Below are positions 1 through 7,687 of a stretch of 64,000 bases of DNA, piece after piece. Below the pieces are notes generated by a model, which was not told the DNA's origin, made no database searches, and worked only from the letters and a program-made list of their open reading frames with translations. Position numbers and translations under genes: made by a program. The DNA comes from Gordonibacter massiliensis (ex Traore et al. 2017). Its GTDB lineage: Bacteria; Actinomycetota; Coriobacteriia; Coriobacteriales; Eggerthellaceae. The DNA lies in the NCBI GenBank assembly GCA_900170005.1, contig LT827128.1:806001-870000 (forward strand), in the 5' to 3' direction. Within the stretch, counting starts at the first letter, position 1. Every line of letters starts with the position of its first letter.

Positions 1-77
1 CGTTTTCCATGGGGCATCCTTGCGAGCAAGGCGCTTTTGCGCGGTTCGCCCGTGCTACGTGGAGCCTGCATTCATCC

Positions 78-122
78 TTGCATCCCTTTTCCGGTATGCT
101 ATTATGTTGAATAAATATTCAA
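78..122 (+). promoter_or_regulatory. promoter and operator of the tetR gene
   Basis: A -35 TTGCAT (78-83) lies 16 bp from a -10 TATTAT (100-105) that has an extended TGC just before it. Directly downstream is the palindrome TTGAATAAATATTCAA (107-122): 7-bp arms around AA, placed over the expected transcription start. The operator position suggests autorepression by the TetR protein encoded next. That is inference. Confidence 0.7.
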
Positions 123-140
123 TGAAGGGAAATTCAGCGA

Positions 141-719
141 ATGGTGACGCGACAGGAGCAACGGGAGCAGCGGCGGGAGGATATCCTTCGGGCGGCGCTG
201 CGGCTGTTCGTGCGCAAGGGGTACGCGGGCACGAAGGTGGGGGACATCGCGGAGGCGGTGGGTATGAGCACGGGGCTCATGTTCCATTACTTCGAGTCGA
301 AGGAGGCCCTCTACGAGGAGCTGGTCGGCTTCGGCGTGGAAGGGCCGATGGCGATGATGGAAGGTGGGGCCGAAGGCGACGCGCTCGCGTTCTTCGAGGA
401 GGCTGCCGAGAGCATCCTGGCCTTCCTGCGTGAGGATCCCTTCATGGCGGACATGTTCGTGCTCATGGGCAACGCGCTGTTGGACGAGGCGATCCCCCCG
501 CGCGCCAAGGAGATGCTCGCAGGTTTCGACGTGAACACGCCCACGGCCGAGGTCGTGCGCCGGGGGCAGCGCGAGGGCACCATTCGCGCGGGCGATCCGA
601 CGGCGCTGTCCATCGCGTTCTGGGCCGCCATCCAAGGCATCGCCGAGGAGCTGGCCCTGTGTCCGGACATGCCGTGCCCAGAACCGGAATGGATCGTCGA
701 CATCGTGAGGAAGAGGTAG
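141..719 (+). CDS. TetR/AcrR family transcriptional regulator
   Basis: 192-residue regulator of normal TetR length. The N-terminal helix-turn-helix (about residues 10-58) contains the typical run DIAEAVGMSTGLMFHYFESK. The rest is an all-helical ligand-binding domain with no recognisable effector. The ATG at 141 is preceded by GAAGGGA at a good distance. It lies 4 bp upstream of the reading frame of the FAD oxidoreductase, so the two are probably cotranscribed and the regulator probably controls both through the palindrome at 107-122. The ligand is unknown. Confidence 0.9.
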   Translation: MVTRQEQREQRREDILRAALRLFVRKGYAGTKVGDIAEAVGMSTGLMFHYFESKEALYEELVGFGVEGPMAMMEGGAEGDALAFFEEAAESILAFLREDPFMADMFVLMGNALLDEAIPPRAKEMLAGFDVNTPTAEVVRRGQREGTIRAGDPTALSIAFWAAIQGIAEELALCPDMPCPEPEWIVDIVRKR

Positions 720-755
720 GGGCATGACGGGGAACGAGAACAAGAAACGAACGAA

Positions 756-771
756 TGTTTCATGTGAAACA
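756..771. promoter_or_regulatory. parS-like centromere site (15 of 16 match)
   Basis: TGTTTCATGTGAAACA differs at one base (T for C at the eighth position) from the ParB/Spo0J consensus TGTTTCACGTGAAACA. It lies between the tetR stop and the preferred start of the next gene. If that gene started at 724 the site would be coding, and its presence is one reason to prefer the later start. Genuine parS sites often carry one mismatch, and a chance 15/16 match in a GC-rich genome is rare. Binding by ParB is inferred. Confidence 0.55.
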
Positions 772-783
772 TTGGGAGGGGAA

Positions 784-2346
784 ATGGCGGCTGCGTCGGC
801 GGTGCGCCGGGCGGAAGCGGCGAGCATCGCGGGCGCTGCGGGTATCGCGGGCGCTTCGCCGAAGCGCGTCGCCATCGTGGGGGCGGGCATCGCGGGGCTT
901 GCGGCGGGCGTGTACGCGCGCCAGAGCGGCTTCGACGCGACCATATTCGAGTCGCACGTCATCCCCGGTGGGGCCTCCACCAGCTGGATCCGTAAAGGGT
1001 ACCTCTTCGAGGGCGGCATGCACTGGCTGACGGGCTCGTCGCCCGAGACGGCGCTCAACGCGGTGTGGAACGAGATCGGCGCGCTCAACCCGGATGTGCC
1101 CGTCTATGTGCGCGATCCCTTCCTCGTTTTCGAGTTCGAGGGGCAGACGGTTTGCCTGTACCGCGATATCGACCGGCTCGAGGCGCACTTGCTGGACATC
1201 GCCCCCAAAGATGAGCGGGAGATAAAGAGCCTGATCAAGGACGTGCGGAAGTTCATGAAAGTGAGCATGCCCATCAGCGACGTCAAGGGCGTGAAAGTGG
1301 CCGTCAAGCGCAAGACGGGCCTGCTCGACCTGTTGGCCATGATGCCGTCGATGACGCGCATGCCTTTCTACGCGGGGCAGACAACCCGCACGTTCGCCGA
1401 GCGGTTCTCGAGCCCGCTTCTGCGCACCCTGTTCTCGAGCATGGTGGACGAGGAGATGAGCGCGATGGGGCTTGCATTCACTCTTGCGACGCTCCTGTCG
1501 GGCGACGGCGGGTACCCGCTCGGCGGCTCGCTCGCCATGGCCGCGCGCATTGCCGAGACCTTCGAGGGGCTTGGGGGCGCGATCGAGTACCGTCGCCTCG
1601 TCGAGCAGGTGGCGGTGCGGGACGGACGGGCCGTCGGCGTCGTTTTGGGCGGCGAGCTGCATCCCTTCGATGCGGTGATCGTGACGCAGGACACCCGCGT
1701 CGCCATCGATACGCTGTTTGATCCTCCGATACGTGAGGGGTGGGCGGAGAGGCTGCGGGAGAACGTCGATCCGATCCTCGACACGTTCGTGAGCCTGGGC
1801 ATTCGCGCCGACCTCTCCGATGTGCCCGAGAGCGTCGGGTTCCCCCTCGACGAGCCGATCTTTTGCGGCGGGCAGCGGCACGATACCCTTGCCTTCAACA
1901 ACTACGCCGCCTACGAGGGGTACGCGCCCGAAGGTTGCACGTCCCTTACGCTGTTCATGGACGGCGACACGTACGACTGGTGGGCTGCACGCAAAGCCGA
2001 CGGCACCTACGCGCAGGAGAAGCAGCGGCTGGCCAAGGCGGTCATTGCGGCGCTGTCGCGTAAATACCCCCAGGTTGGAGGCAACGTGGAGGTGTGGGAC
2101 GTGGCCACGCCGCTCACTTACGAACGCTACCTGCATTCGTACAAGGGATCGTGGATGTCGAACATGGCGGCCGGCGGGAAGGCGGAAGGCTATCCTTCGA
2201 AGCCCGAGGGAATCGCGCACGTCTATTTCGCCGGGCAGCGCATCACCCCTCCTGGCGGCTTGCCCACGGCGGCGGAGACCGCCCGCACCGCCGTTCAGCA
2301 TCTTTGCAAGGACGAGGACGTCGTGTTTCAAGGGGCCATGGGATAG
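784..2346 (+). CDS. NAD(P)/FAD-dependent oxidoreductase, phytoene desaturase (CrtI)-like
   Basis: 520 residues from the ATG at 784, which has GGGAGGG just upstream; an in-frame ATG at 724 is possible but would place the parS-like site in coding sequence. An N-terminal Rossmann motif GAGIAG (about residues 33-38) is followed by the acidic end of strand 2. The C-terminal FAD signature reads YFAGQRITPPGGLPTAAETA. This pattern is that of the CrtI/carotenoid isomerase/retinol saturase-like superfamily. No phytoene synthase or other carotenoid gene is nearby, so the substrate cannot be named. Cotranscription with the upstream tetR is likely. Confidence 0.8.
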   Translation: MAAASAVRRAEAASIAGAAGIAGASPKRVAIVGAGIAGLAAGVYARQSGFDATIFESHVIPGGASTSWIRKGYLFEGGMHWLTGSSPETALNAVWNEIGALNPDVPVYVRDPFLVFEFEGQTVCLYRDIDRLEAHLLDIAPKDEREIKSLIKDVRKFMKVSMPISDVKGVKVAVKRKTGLLDLLAMMPSMTRMPFYAGQTTRTFAERFSSPLLRTLFSSMVDEEMSAMGLAFTLATLLSGDGGYPLGGSLAMAARIAETFEGLGGAIEYRRLVEQVAVRDGRAVGVVLGGELHPFDAVIVTQDTRVAIDTLFDPPIREGWAERLRENVDPILDTFVSLGIRADLSDVPESVGFPLDEPIFCGGQRHDTLAFNNYAAYEGYAPEGCTSLTLFMDGDTYDWWAARKADGTYAQEKQRLAKAVIAALSRKYPQVGGNVEVWDVATPLTYERYLHSYKGSWMSNMAAGGKAEGYPSKPEGIAHVYFAGQRITPPGGLPTAAETARTAVQHLCKDEDVVFQGAMG

Positions 2347-2397
2347 GCTTGCGCGCCGCAAGGCGAGGTTTCGAGAGATAAACGTTCGCACCGCACG

Positions 2398-2430
2398 GCG
2401 GGCGCCGGGATCGAACCCGACGCCCGCTTT
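2398..2430 (+). terminator. intrinsic terminator after the FAD oxidoreductase
   Basis: GCGGGCG-C-CGGG and CCCG-A-CGCCCGC form a strong stem with one C-A mismatch and loop ATCGAA, followed by TTTCT. It separates the oxidoreductase operon from the GntR promoter at 2438. Confidence 0.65.
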
Positions 2431-2437
2431 CTGATCC

Positions 2438-2488
2438 TTGACAACCTTCCACGAGCTCTCTACAATGCTAGTTAGTTACTCAACTAAC
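2438..2488 (+). promoter_or_regulatory. promoter and operator of the GntR-ABC operon
   Basis: Consensus -35 TTGACA (2438-2443), 17-bp spacer, and TACAAT -10 (2461-2466). Four bases later begins the inverted repeat GTTAGTT-ACTC-AACTAAC (2471-2488), overlapping the transcription start. YtrA-type GntR repressors typically bind this kind of element, so autorepression relieved by an antimicrobial signal is the likely mode. The binding itself is inferred. Confidence 0.8.
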
Positions 2489-2530
2489 AAACTAGATAAC
2501 AAAGCTGAACGAGAGGAGGGGCGTGGCCAC

Positions 2531-2902
2531 ATGAACATCGATCCTGCCAAGGACGTGCCCCTGTTCGTGCAGATCGCCGAGCAGATCGAGGAGGACGTCT
2601 TCACGGGCGTCTACGTCGAAGAGGACCGCATCCCTTCGACCAACGAGCTCTCGGCGCTGCTCGGCATCAACCCGCACACCGTCCTCAAGGGCATGAACAT
2701 CCTCGTGGACGAGGGCATCATCTACAAGAGAAGGGGGATGGGCATGTACGTGCAGGCAGGGGCCGCTGAGAAGGTGCGCGCGAAGCGCCGCAGCGCCTTC
2801 GACGAGCGCTACGTGGCGGCCCTCGTGGCCGAGGCGAAGAAGCTCGGACTGACGAAGGACCAGGTTGTCAACCTCATCGAGAAAGGGTACGACCATGCGT
2901 GA
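2531..2902 (+). CDS. GntR family regulator, YtrA subfamily
   Basis: 123 residues, the short length of YtrA-type GntR repressors, with no large effector domain. The winged helix covers about residues 10-75 (PLFVQIAEQIEEDVF, then TNELSALLGINPHTVLKGMN). The ATG at 2531 follows GGAGGGG at about 9 bp; an upstream in-frame start would lie in the operator. The gene overlaps the ABC ATPase gene by 8 bp and is first in a three-gene operon, as in the Bacillus ytr operon, where the repressor responds to cell-wall antibiotics. Confidence 0.9.
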   Translation: MNIDPAKDVPLFVQIAEQIEEDVFTGVYVEEDRIPSTNELSALLGINPHTVLKGMNILVDEGIIYKRRGMGMYVQAGAAEKVRAKRRSAFDERYVAALVAEAKKLGLTKDQVVNLIEKGYDHA

Positions 2903-3752
2903 GCTGCGAGCCGAGCATCTGACGAAGCGCTTCGGCAAGACGACGGCGCTCGACGACGTGACGCTGTCCTTCGAACACGGCAAGATCCACGCGCTCTTGG
3001 GCCGTAACGGCGCGGGCAAGACCACGCTTCTGGGCATCGCGTCGAACCGCCTGATCCCCACGAGCGGGCAGGTCCTCGTGGACGGCGAGCCCGTCACGGA
3101 CAACCCCCGCGCGCTGGCGAAGGTGTTCTGCACGGGCAATGTGCAGATGACCCCCTTGTCCATGTGCGTGGACGACCTCATCAGGCACATGGGCCGCTTT
3201 TACGAGGGGTTCGACGTGAAGCGCGCGCTGCGGCTCGCCAAGATGTTCGAGCTGAACATGAAGGCGAAGACGGGTGCGCTCTCCACCGGCTACCGCTCCA
3301 TCTGCCAGCTGGTGATGGCGCTCTCGCTCGACGTGGACTACCTGTTGCTCGACGAGCCGGTGCTGGGCTTGGACGCGGCGCATCGCGACCTGTTCTACCG
3401 GCTTTTGATGGAGGACTACCTTGAGCGCGGGCGCACGGTGGTCGTGGCCACGCACCTCATCGAGGAAGTGGCGACCCTCGTGGAGCGCGTCGCCATCATC
3501 GATGAAGGGCGGCTGCTCATGGAGGCCTCGGCCGACGAGCTGCGCGCGAGCGGCTACAGCGTGTCGGGGCGCGCGGAGGACGTGCGGGCGTACTGCGAGG
3601 GGCTCAAGGTGCTCGGCATCGACGAGCTGGGCAGCCTGGCGATGGCGTACGTGCAGGGCGAGCCCGTGCGCGAGCGCTTGACCGACCGGTTGGACGTGGC
3701 TCCCATGAGCCTGCAGAAGCTGTTCGTGGAACTGACCGGGAAAGGGGAGTGA
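2895..3752 (+). CDS. ABC transporter ATP-binding protein (YtrB-like)
   Basis: 285 residues. The Walker A loop GRNGAGKTT is near residue 36, Walker B is DYLLLDEP, and a switch histidine is in VVVATHLIEEV. The ABC signature is degenerate (LSTGY instead of LSGGQ), which is common in the YtrB/BcrA group. The ATG at 2895 overlaps the end of the GntR gene, and GAAAGGG precedes it. It should power the permease encoded 4 bp downstream. Substrate unknown; peptide antibiotic or lipid export is typical of the group. Confidence 0.9.
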   Translation: MRELRAEHLTKRFGKTTALDDVTLSFEHGKIHALLGRNGAGKTTLLGIASNRLIPTSGQVLVDGEPVTDNPRALAKVFCTGNVQMTPLSMCVDDLIRHMGRFYEGFDVKRALRLAKMFELNMKAKTGALSTGYRSICQLVMALSLDVDYLLLDEPVLGLDAAHRDLFYRLLMEDYLERGRTVVVATHLIEEVATLVERVAIIDEGRLLMEASADELRASGYSVSGRAEDVRAYCEGLKVLGIDELGSLAMAYVQGEPVRERLTDRLDVAPMSLQKLFVELTGKGE

Positions 3753-3756
3753 CCTC

Positions 3757-4431
3757 ATGAAGCTTAAAGCGGCCATCCGCTACCAAGCGGTCGAGCTCGT
3801 GCAGTGCGCGGCAGTGTTCTGCCTGGTGATAGGGGCCATCGTCCTCGTTGTGGGGATGTTTTCCATTGCAAACGAGGCGCATTTCATGGTGTCGGCGATG
3901 GGGGTTTTGCCCTATGTCTTCATGCCGCTGCTCGCGCTGTCCGTCTATGCGTGCGATACGGGGTTCCTGCTGCGGATGGGGCTCACGCGCTCGCAGGTGC
4001 TGGCGAGCACGGCGGCGTCCTTCGCCGCGGCCTGTTTGCTCCTCGCCCTCGTTGAGGCCGCGTGCGCGGCGGTGATTCCTCAGTGGGCGCTCAACCAGTC
4101 CTTGTTCTTGATGGGGCACGGTCCTCAGAACGGCCCGTTGCTCGATTTCCTGTTCATGTTCCTGGGTTGCGCGGCAGCTTCCGCGGTGGGCCTTGCGTTC
4201 GCGGCCCTGCAGATGCGCTTCGGCACGCGTCGGGTCGTGCTCATTGCCCTCGCTGTCCTTATCGTCACGTCGAACCAGCTGAACCCCCGGGCGGTCTCCG
4301 ACGGGTGGGCTTGGCTGTTTGCCTTGACTCCGGGAGCGAGCTTGGCGAACCCCTTCGTCTTTTTCGTCGCAGTGACCGCGCTCGGCCTGCTGGTGACCTG
4401 GGCGGTCTCGCGTCGCTACGAGGTGCGCTGA
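3757..4431 (+). CDS. ABC transporter permease (membrane subunit)
   Basis: 224 residues with about six hydrophobic segments: near residues 12-33, 45-62, 82-110, 128-150, 160-175 and 195-217. There is no sequence motif beyond membrane topology, but position and size match the permease of a YtrB/C-type exporter. It begins 4 bp after the ATPase gene, inside the GntR-controlled operon, and the operon ends at a terminator 23 bp downstream. Confidence 0.8.
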   Translation: MKLKAAIRYQAVELVQCAAVFCLVIGAIVLVVGMFSIANEAHFMVSAMGVLPYVFMPLLALSVYACDTGFLLRMGLTRSQVLASTAASFAAACLLLALVEAACAAVIPQWALNQSLFLMGHGPQNGPLLDFLFMFLGCAAASAVGLAFAALQMRFGTRRVVLIALAVLIVTSNQLNPRAVSDGWAWLFALTPGASLANPFVFFVAVTALGLLVTWAVSRRYEVR

Positions 4432-4453
4432 GGGCAGGGAAGGCTTCGTTCCG

Positions 4454-4479
4454 CGCCCGCCGGAAACGGCGGGCGTTTT
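4454..4479 (+). terminator. intrinsic terminator of the GntR-ABC operon
   Basis: A perfect 9-bp stem CGCCCGCCG / CGGCGGGCG with GAAA tetraloop (4454-4475) is followed by TTTT. Confidence 0.85.
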
Positions 4480-4579
4480 CGCGTTCCGCCCGATTTCGGC
4501 AACAGAGCAAGAAAAGTAGAGACGCGCCGCGGGCCGTTCTGGTTCAATGGAGCATCCGGGTCGAAACGGAAGGAGGGGC

Positions 4580-5458
4580 ATGGAGTCGGCGAACCTGCGC
4601 GCGGTGGAGCGGGCCATAGAGCACATCGAAGCGCATTTGGGCGGGAAGCTCGATCTGGACGAGGTCGCGCGCGCCGCCGGATACTCGAAATTCCATCTGC
4701 ATCGCCTGTTCGGCGAGGTGACGGGCATGACCGTCCATGATTACGTCTCGCGGCGGCGCCTGACGGAGGCCGCGTGCGCGCTCGCGCGCTCGGAGCGCCC
4801 CATCGTGGACATCGCCCGCGAGGCCGGCTACGACAGCCAGCAGACGTTCTCCGCGGCGTTCACGGCGCTCTACAAGGTTCCTCCCGCGCGGTTCCGGGCG
4901 CGTGGCTCGTTCTATCCGCTCCAGCTGCCGTTCAGCCTGCACGCCTCGGCGCTGTGGGCGGGGAAAGGCGCGGGCGACTGGACGGTCGAGCGCGCGACGC
5001 CCTCCGACGTGGCGGCGTGGATGGACCTCCTGCGCCTCGCCGTGGACAACTTCCCGTGCCTGGATGAGGGGCAGCACGAGGCGTGGCTGCGCCGCGCCAT
5101 CGATAGCGGCTGCGCGCTCGTCGCGCGCGAGCCGGGCTCGGCGTCCCTCGCGGGGGCGGCGGCCTTCACGAGGGAGCGCGGCAGCATCGACTTTCTGGCG
5201 GTGCATCCGCAGCATCGCCGCGCCCCGGGCGTGGCGCGGGCGCTCGTCGACGCCGTCCGGGCCGCGGCACCGGGGCGCGACCTGACCATAACGACGTACC
5301 GGGCGGGCGACCGCGCCGACACGGGACATCGCCGCCGCCTCGAGGAGATCGGCTTCGAGGAGGCCGAGGAAGCGGAGGAGTTCGGCTACCCTGTCCAGCG
5401 CTTCGTGCTTCGCGGCGGCGCATACCGGGAAGAGGACCGCGAAGGAGGCGACGTCTGA
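4580..5458 (+). CDS. AraC-type HTH fused to a GNAT acetyltransferase domain
   Basis: 292 residues. Residues 1-110 are a two-HTH AraC domain (LDEVARAAGYSKFHLHRLFG, then IVDIAREAGYDSQQTFSAAF). Residues about 140-280 look like a GNAT fold (IDFLAVHPQHRRAPGVARAL resembles the acetyl-CoA binding motif A). The usual order in AraC regulators is effector domain first; here the DNA-binding half is N-terminal and the second half may be a ligand sensor or an active acetyltransferase. The ATG at 4580 follows AGGAGGGG. The stop codon overlaps the HelD start, so the two are translationally coupled. Confidence 0.8.
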   Translation: MESANLRAVERAIEHIEAHLGGKLDLDEVARAAGYSKFHLHRLFGEVTGMTVHDYVSRRRLTEAACALARSERPIVDIAREAGYDSQQTFSAAFTALYKVPPARFRARGSFYPLQLPFSLHASALWAGKGAGDWTVERATPSDVAAWMDLLRLAVDNFPCLDEGQHEAWLRRAIDSGCALVAREPGSASLAGAAAFTRERGSIDFLAVHPQHRRAPGVARALVDAVRAAAPGRDLTITTYRAGDRADTGHRRRLEEIGFEEAEEAEEFGYPVQRFVLRGGAYREEDREGGDV

Positions 5459-7515
5459 TGGGCGAAAGGTTCGAGAATGGGAGCATCGTGGACGAAGAGC
5501 GGGCGCGCCTCGCCGAGACGCTCGAGCTGCTGCGCGACGCCCTCGAGCGCGCCGAGGGGCTGCACGAGCGGATCGAGGGAGGGTACCGCGAGGCCAAGCG
5601 CTACCTGGCCGAGTACCGGGGCGAGATCGACCCGAGCGAGAGCTTCCAAAACGAGCTTGCGCTGAACGAGGAGGATCGCCGCGCGGCGCAGTCGCACTAT
5701 GCCGCCGAGCGCCTGCGCAAGCTGCTCGACTCGCCGTACTTCGCGCGCGTCGATTTCGCGGCCGGCGAGGGGGCCGCCCCCGTGGCAAGCTACGTGGGAA
5801 GGTTCTCGTTCAGCTTCGGCGGGCGGGCCGTCGTGTCGGACTGGCGGTCGCCCGTGGCGGGCCTGTTCTACGACTTCGAGCCCGGGCCCGCGCATTTCGA
5901 CGCGCCGTCGGGACGCGTCGAGGGCGCGCTCGCGCTCAAGCGGCAGATCACGGTGGAGGAAGGACGGCTCGTCCACGCGGTGGACAGCGGCTCGAGCGTG
6001 CGCGACGACGTGCTGCAGTACGAGCTTTCCCGCACGTCGGACGGCGAGATGCGATCAATCGTCGCCTCCATCCAAAAGGAGCAGAACGCGCTCATCCGCG
6101 ACGAGGACTCCGGCACCCTGGTCATCCAAGGTGTGGCCGGATCGGGCAAAACGTCCATCGCGCTGCATCGGGTGGCCTACCTGCTCTACCGCCAGCGCGG
6201 GCGCCTGACGTCGAAGTCGGTGGCCATCCTCTCGCCGAACCGGGTGTTCTCCGACTACGTGTCGCGCGTGCTGCCGGAGCTGGGGGAGGAGCCCATCGTC
6301 AACCTGAGCCTGCGCGAGGCGGTGGAAAAGGAGCTGGGAGGCGCGGTGGCCGTGGAGGCGCCCCGGTCGGCCGTGGATGACGCCGACGAGGGCCATCGCC
6401 GCCGCGCGCGACGCAAGGGCGAGGTCGCGTTCGCCCGGCAGCTCGAGGCCTTCCTCTCCCGCGCGGCCGACGACCTGTTCCAAGGGGTCGACATCGCCTT
6501 CGGCCGCCGGGTCGTGCAGGGAGCTTGGCTGGAGGAGCGCTACCGGCGCTACGGCGGCCTGCCCGTATCCGAGCGGATCGCCCTCGTGGCCGGCGACGTG
6601 GCGCGGGACCTCGACGCCCGCGCGGTGGGGCGCGACCGGCTCGCCCTGCCTGCGAAAGGCGAGGTGCGCCGCAAGCTAGCGGGCATGCTGCGGGCGAAGG
6701 ACGAGCTCGCGCTCTACCGCCTGTTTCTGCGCGAGCGCGGCGAGGCGGATCTGCTCAAGCTGTCGGCCGGGCGGAGGGTGGAATGGGAGGACGCCTGCCC
6801 TCTCGTGCTGTGCCGCGCCGCCTTCCGGGGCTTGGGAGCCTTCGCGGAGGTCAAGCACCTCGTGGTGGACGAGATGCAGGACCTGACCCCCGTGCAGCAT
6901 CGCGCCGTGGCTCGGATGTTCCCCTGCGAGAAAACCGTGCTGGGCGACTTCCACCAGTCGGTCGACGACGGCAACCGCTCGGAGCTCGCGGACGTGGCGG
7001 CCGTCTACGGAGGGGCCCGCGTGGCGAAGCTCGTGCGCAGCTACCGGTCGACCTGCGAGATCATGGCGCTGGCGCGGCGGGTGAAGCCCGTGTCCGGCTT
7101 GGAGGCGGTGGAGCGCCACGGCGAGGAGCCGCGCATCGTGGGGTGCGCGAACACGGCTGAGGTTCTCGCGCGCATGGAGGAGGCGTTGGCGACGTTTAAG
7201 GCGGGCGGCCGCAAGACGCTCGGCATCGTGTGCAAGACCGACGACCTGGCGCGCCGCTACCACGAGCTTCTGCGTGACCGATGGGACGTGCAGCTGCTCG
7301 CGCCCGAGAGCGGCGGGTACCTCGGCGGCGCGTCCATCGCCTCGGTGACCATGGCGAAGGGGCTCGAGTTCGACGAGGTGGTGGTGCTCGACGCTGATCG
7401 GCGCCTGTACGCCACCGACTTCGACCGCAACCTGCTCTACGTGGCCGTCACCCGCGCGCTGCACAAGCTCACCGTCCTCCACCGGGGCGACCTGCCCGCC
7501 TGGCTGACGGCGTGA
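5458..7515 (+). CDS. helD: HelD-like UvrD/Rep superfamily helicase (RNA polymerase recycling)
   Basis: 685 residues. An N-terminal coiled-coil region (about 10-60) precedes a superfamily 1 helicase core: Walker A GVAGSGKTS (225-233), motif II DEMQDLTP (471-478), and a C-terminal motif VTRALHKLTVL. This layout matches HelD, which removes RNA polymerase from stalled complexes and in Actinobacteria can protect against rifamycins. It is shorter at the N-terminus than Bacillus HelD. The start codon overlaps the stop of the AraC-GNAT gene. The role in RNA polymerase release is by family and was not shown here. Confidence 0.8.
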   Translation: MGERFENGSIVDEERARLAETLELLRDALERAEGLHERIEGGYREAKRYLAEYRGEIDPSESFQNELALNEEDRRAAQSHYAAERLRKLLDSPYFARVDFAAGEGAAPVASYVGRFSFSFGGRAVVSDWRSPVAGLFYDFEPGPAHFDAPSGRVEGALALKRQITVEEGRLVHAVDSGSSVRDDVLQYELSRTSDGEMRSIVASIQKEQNALIRDEDSGTLVIQGVAGSGKTSIALHRVAYLLYRQRGRLTSKSVAILSPNRVFSDYVSRVLPELGEEPIVNLSLREAVEKELGGAVAVEAPRSAVDDADEGHRRRARRKGEVAFARQLEAFLSRAADDLFQGVDIAFGRRVVQGAWLEERYRRYGGLPVSERIALVAGDVARDLDARAVGRDRLALPAKGEVRRKLAGMLRAKDELALYRLFLRERGEADLLKLSAGRRVEWEDACPLVLCRAAFRGLGAFAEVKHLVVDEMQDLTPVQHRAVARMFPCEKTVLGDFHQSVDDGNRSELADVAAVYGGARVAKLVRSYRSTCEIMALARRVKPVSGLEAVERHGEEPRIVGCANTAEVLARMEEALATFKAGGRKTLGIVCKTDDLARRYHELLRDRWDVQLLAPESGGYLGGASIASVTMAKGLEFDEVVVLDADRRLYATDFDRNLLYVAVTRALHKLTVLHRGDLPAWLTA

Positions 7516-7687
7516 GGGCCGGCCGGGCGTGCGGCGGGCTGCGGCCGGCCGTTCGGCTGGCGCGCGGTGTCGGGCGCTCAAGGGGGCGGTGGCGGTGCGG
7601 TTACGCCGACCCCGCCGCGCGGCGCGCCTTTGTTCGGATCCCTATCATGGAGCGGATGAAACCAGGGCGGACGAAGGCGAGGCGGAC

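Noticed and set aside
2398-2430. tRNA T-arm-like sequence on the minus strand (GGGTTCGATCCCG)
   Set aside because: The T-stem does not pair in tRNA geometry, there is no anticodon arm or acceptor nearby, and the sequence forms a terminator hairpin on the plus strand.
7516-7687. Possible fluoride riboswitch ahead of the ClC genes
   Set aside because: The conserved crcB-motif sequence blocks were not found in this 172-bp leader.
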